NCBI GenBank assembly: GCA_031551455.1
Contig: JAVBNP010000205.1
Coordinates: 1-16,815 of the forward strand
Direction of reading: 5' to 3'
DNA from: JAIRLS01 sp031551455
GTDB taxonomy: Bacteria; Bacteroidota; Bacteroidia; Bacteroidales; UBA4181
Length of the DNA: 16,815 nt
The first letter of the stretch is position 1. Every line of letters starts with the position of its first letter. The translations under genes and the position numbers were made by a program. Below the pieces are notes generated by a model. That model had not been told where the DNA came from. It saw only the letters and a list, made by a program, of their open reading frames with translations, and did no database searches. Positions 15,554-16,815 of this stretch are shown piece after piece.

Positions 15554-16374
15554 ATAAATTTTATACCTTTTCAAAAAACACAAAACAATACCTGAAGAGC
15601 GATTTTCGTATTCACTCTCCTTAATACTCGAAATTGCCGGTATCGGTCGGTATTAAACAAAGACCGCAACTTTTATTAATTTCCGTATAAATCCGAATGT
15701 ACCGTAAAACTTTTTGTTCTCTTATAAAATGAAGATTAAGAGGACTATTAAAGTGTTAATATTTTATACTATATATTAATATTAAATTTTAAATATTTAA
15801 CATATAGTAAGTGTAAAATGTTTATCGCCAATTCTTTCTTTGTTATTATATGCGAAACTCTGTTAATTTTTTAAGGAATCGGTGTTCAAAAAGCAATAAT
15901 GAAATGTTCGTGGATAGTTTTTTATATTTTTAATAATTAGTCGATTAACGTATTCTTATTAAAATAAAGTGTTTAATATGTGTTATTAACGTATTAATCG
16001 ATAATTTTTATTTCTCTCCGGAATATATTTACTCAGTTTATTTTTTTTCATTATCAATAAGATTACACACAAATAAATAATAATTGAAAGCATCAGGAAA
16101 CTAAAGTGAGTGAGAAAATTTCAAAAAAATGAAAACAAAAACTATTATTGCCCAATAACATAGGCACATATTCGATAATCATGTAAACAACATCTTCATT
16201 CGAAAGTATTTTCTTACAAAACATTACAGTCATAAACAAAAATCGAAATTTGGTTGTTACTATCACAAGTCAATAAATTAACATTATAGTATTATAATAA
16301 CCAAATTCGCCATAAACAACCGATTTTTCGGACATACCGGCACACCCGGCAAAACCTCAATAAAAGTTATAACC
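15554..16374. other. Long AT-rich divergent spacer
   Basis: About 820 bp lie between the leftward receptor and the rightward glycoside hydrolase. No credible gene was found; all frames are full of stops. It contains an inverted repeat TACTATAT / ATATAGTA (15767-15774, 15802-15809), long A/T tracts, and a structured element just before the hydrolase (16247-16307). It must hold two divergent promoters, which I could not place. The length and composition also fit a decayed gene or an insertion scar. Confidence 0.6.
16247..16307. repeat. Inverted repeat upstream of the glycoside hydrolase gene
   Basis: AATTTGGTTGTTA (16247-16259) pairs with TAATAACCAAATT (16295-16307) over 13 bp with one G-T pair, around a 35-nt loop. 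An outer 8-bp pair, AAAAATCG near 16239-16245 with CGATTTTT at 16321-16328, could extend the fold. It ends 67 bp before the start codon, so it is either an operator or a leader structure. Confidence 0.5.
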
Positions 16375-16815
16375 ATGAAAAATATTTTATTTTTATCCGT
16401 TTTTTTCTGCTTTGCATTACATTTATCTGCGAAAGACAATCCGATTGCCGTTCCCGCAACAGGCGAAGCCGTGCTCCTGCACGAGAACTGGATTGCTCGA
16501 CAGGCGGCTTACGTGATGGTCGACGGGGCGGTATTGTCGTCGGAGCCGCAGGATTTTCGAAAATGGATTCCGGCCGCCGTGCCCGGCACCGTGCTTACCA
16601 CGCTCTTGTACAACGAATTGATACCTTCGCCGTATTACGGAATGAACAACAATTTGATCCCCGACATATTCCGGACGGGGAACGATTTCTATACGTATTG
16701 GTTCGTCAACCGGTTCACCATGCCCGAAATCGGCAAGGACAAACGGCTTTGGCTGAATTTTCGCGGGATCAATTACAAGGCCGAAATTTTCCTTAACGGG
16801 AAACGTATTTCGACT
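16375..16815 (+). CDS. Glycoside hydrolase family 2 protein, N-terminal part (exo-beta-glucosaminidase/beta-mannosidase type)
   Basis: This is the first 147 codons of a gene that runs off the right edge. The signal peptide MKNILFLSVFFCFALHLSA is cleaved near KDN, so the enzyme is exported. The family 2 sugar-binding domain follows: ENWIARQAAYVM, FRKWIPAAVPGTVLTTLLYN, ELIPSPYYGMNNNLIPDI, GNDFYTYWFVNRF, then LWLNFRGINYKAEIFLNGK. The combination VPGTVL...PYYGMNN...IPDI is characteristic of exo-beta-D-glucosaminidases and endo-/beta-mannosidases rather than LacZ-type galactosidases. The catalytic acids lie beyond the window, so the substrate cannot be fixed. It is divergent from the broken receptor and may act on glycans. 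Confidence 0.85.
   Translation, partial: MKNILFLSVFFCFALHLSAKDNPIAVPATGEAVLLHENWIARQAAYVMVDGAVLSSEPQDFRKWIPAAVPGTVLTTLLYNELIPSPYYGMNNNLIPDIFRTGNDFYTYWFVNRFTMPEIGKDKRLWLNFRGINYKAEIFLNGKRIST

Overview
The window looks like chromosomal DNA of a Bacteroidales-type member of the Bacteroidota. The evidence is the exbB-exbD-exbD-tonB-TPR order, a TonB with the phylum's N-terminal KNKEYGAYEMRK motif, a TonB-dependent receptor ending in Phe, DUF4136-type lipoproteins, a KdpD-like kinase, absence of strong Shine-Dalgarno sites, and AT-rich intergenic DNA around moderately GC genes. No tRNA, rRNA, CRISPR array or intact insertion sequence was seen.

Layout. (1) 1-199, minus: start of a regulator that runs off the left edge, divergent from (2) a full-length KdpD-like sensor kinase (452-3094, plus). 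(3) 3095-3587: a 19-bp perfect hairpin, a 20-bp-period repeat and a small AT-rich orphan ORF. (4) 3588-8609, minus: an operon reading exbB, exbD, exbD, tonB, TPR protein, small hypothetical. This is the energising complex for TonB-dependent outer-membrane transport. (5) 8902-9279, minus: a small membrane-anchored hypothetical. (6) 9674-11012, plus: a DUF4136-like lipoprotein and an outer-membrane beta-barrel protein, ended by a clear terminator. (7) 11427-11612: a small hypothetical. (8) 11843-13067, minus: an ECF sigma factor followed by a broken lipoprotein gene. (9) 13322-15553, minus: a TonB-dependent receptor. (10) 15554-16374: a long AT-rich spacer. (11) 16375 to the right edge, plus: start of a family 2 glycoside hydrolase.

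The main observation is that three separate genes carry a single in-frame stop inside conserved sequence, with the reading frame continuing in recognisable family sequence on both sides. They are exbB (TAG, 8133-8135), the TonB-dependent receptor (TAA, 14276-14278) and the lipoprotein after the sigma gene (TAG, 12340-12342, plus a one-base frameshift near 11898). The explanations, in my order of likelihood, are recent gene decay or consensus error in a low-coverage assembly, and then stop-codon recoding of TAG. The TAA case and the frameshift argue against recoding alone. exbB and the receptor act in the same transport process, so their joint loss could also be functional.

A second structural oddity is a 21-bp perfect inverted repeat with a 3-nt loop in an unusually long gap between the two exbD genes.
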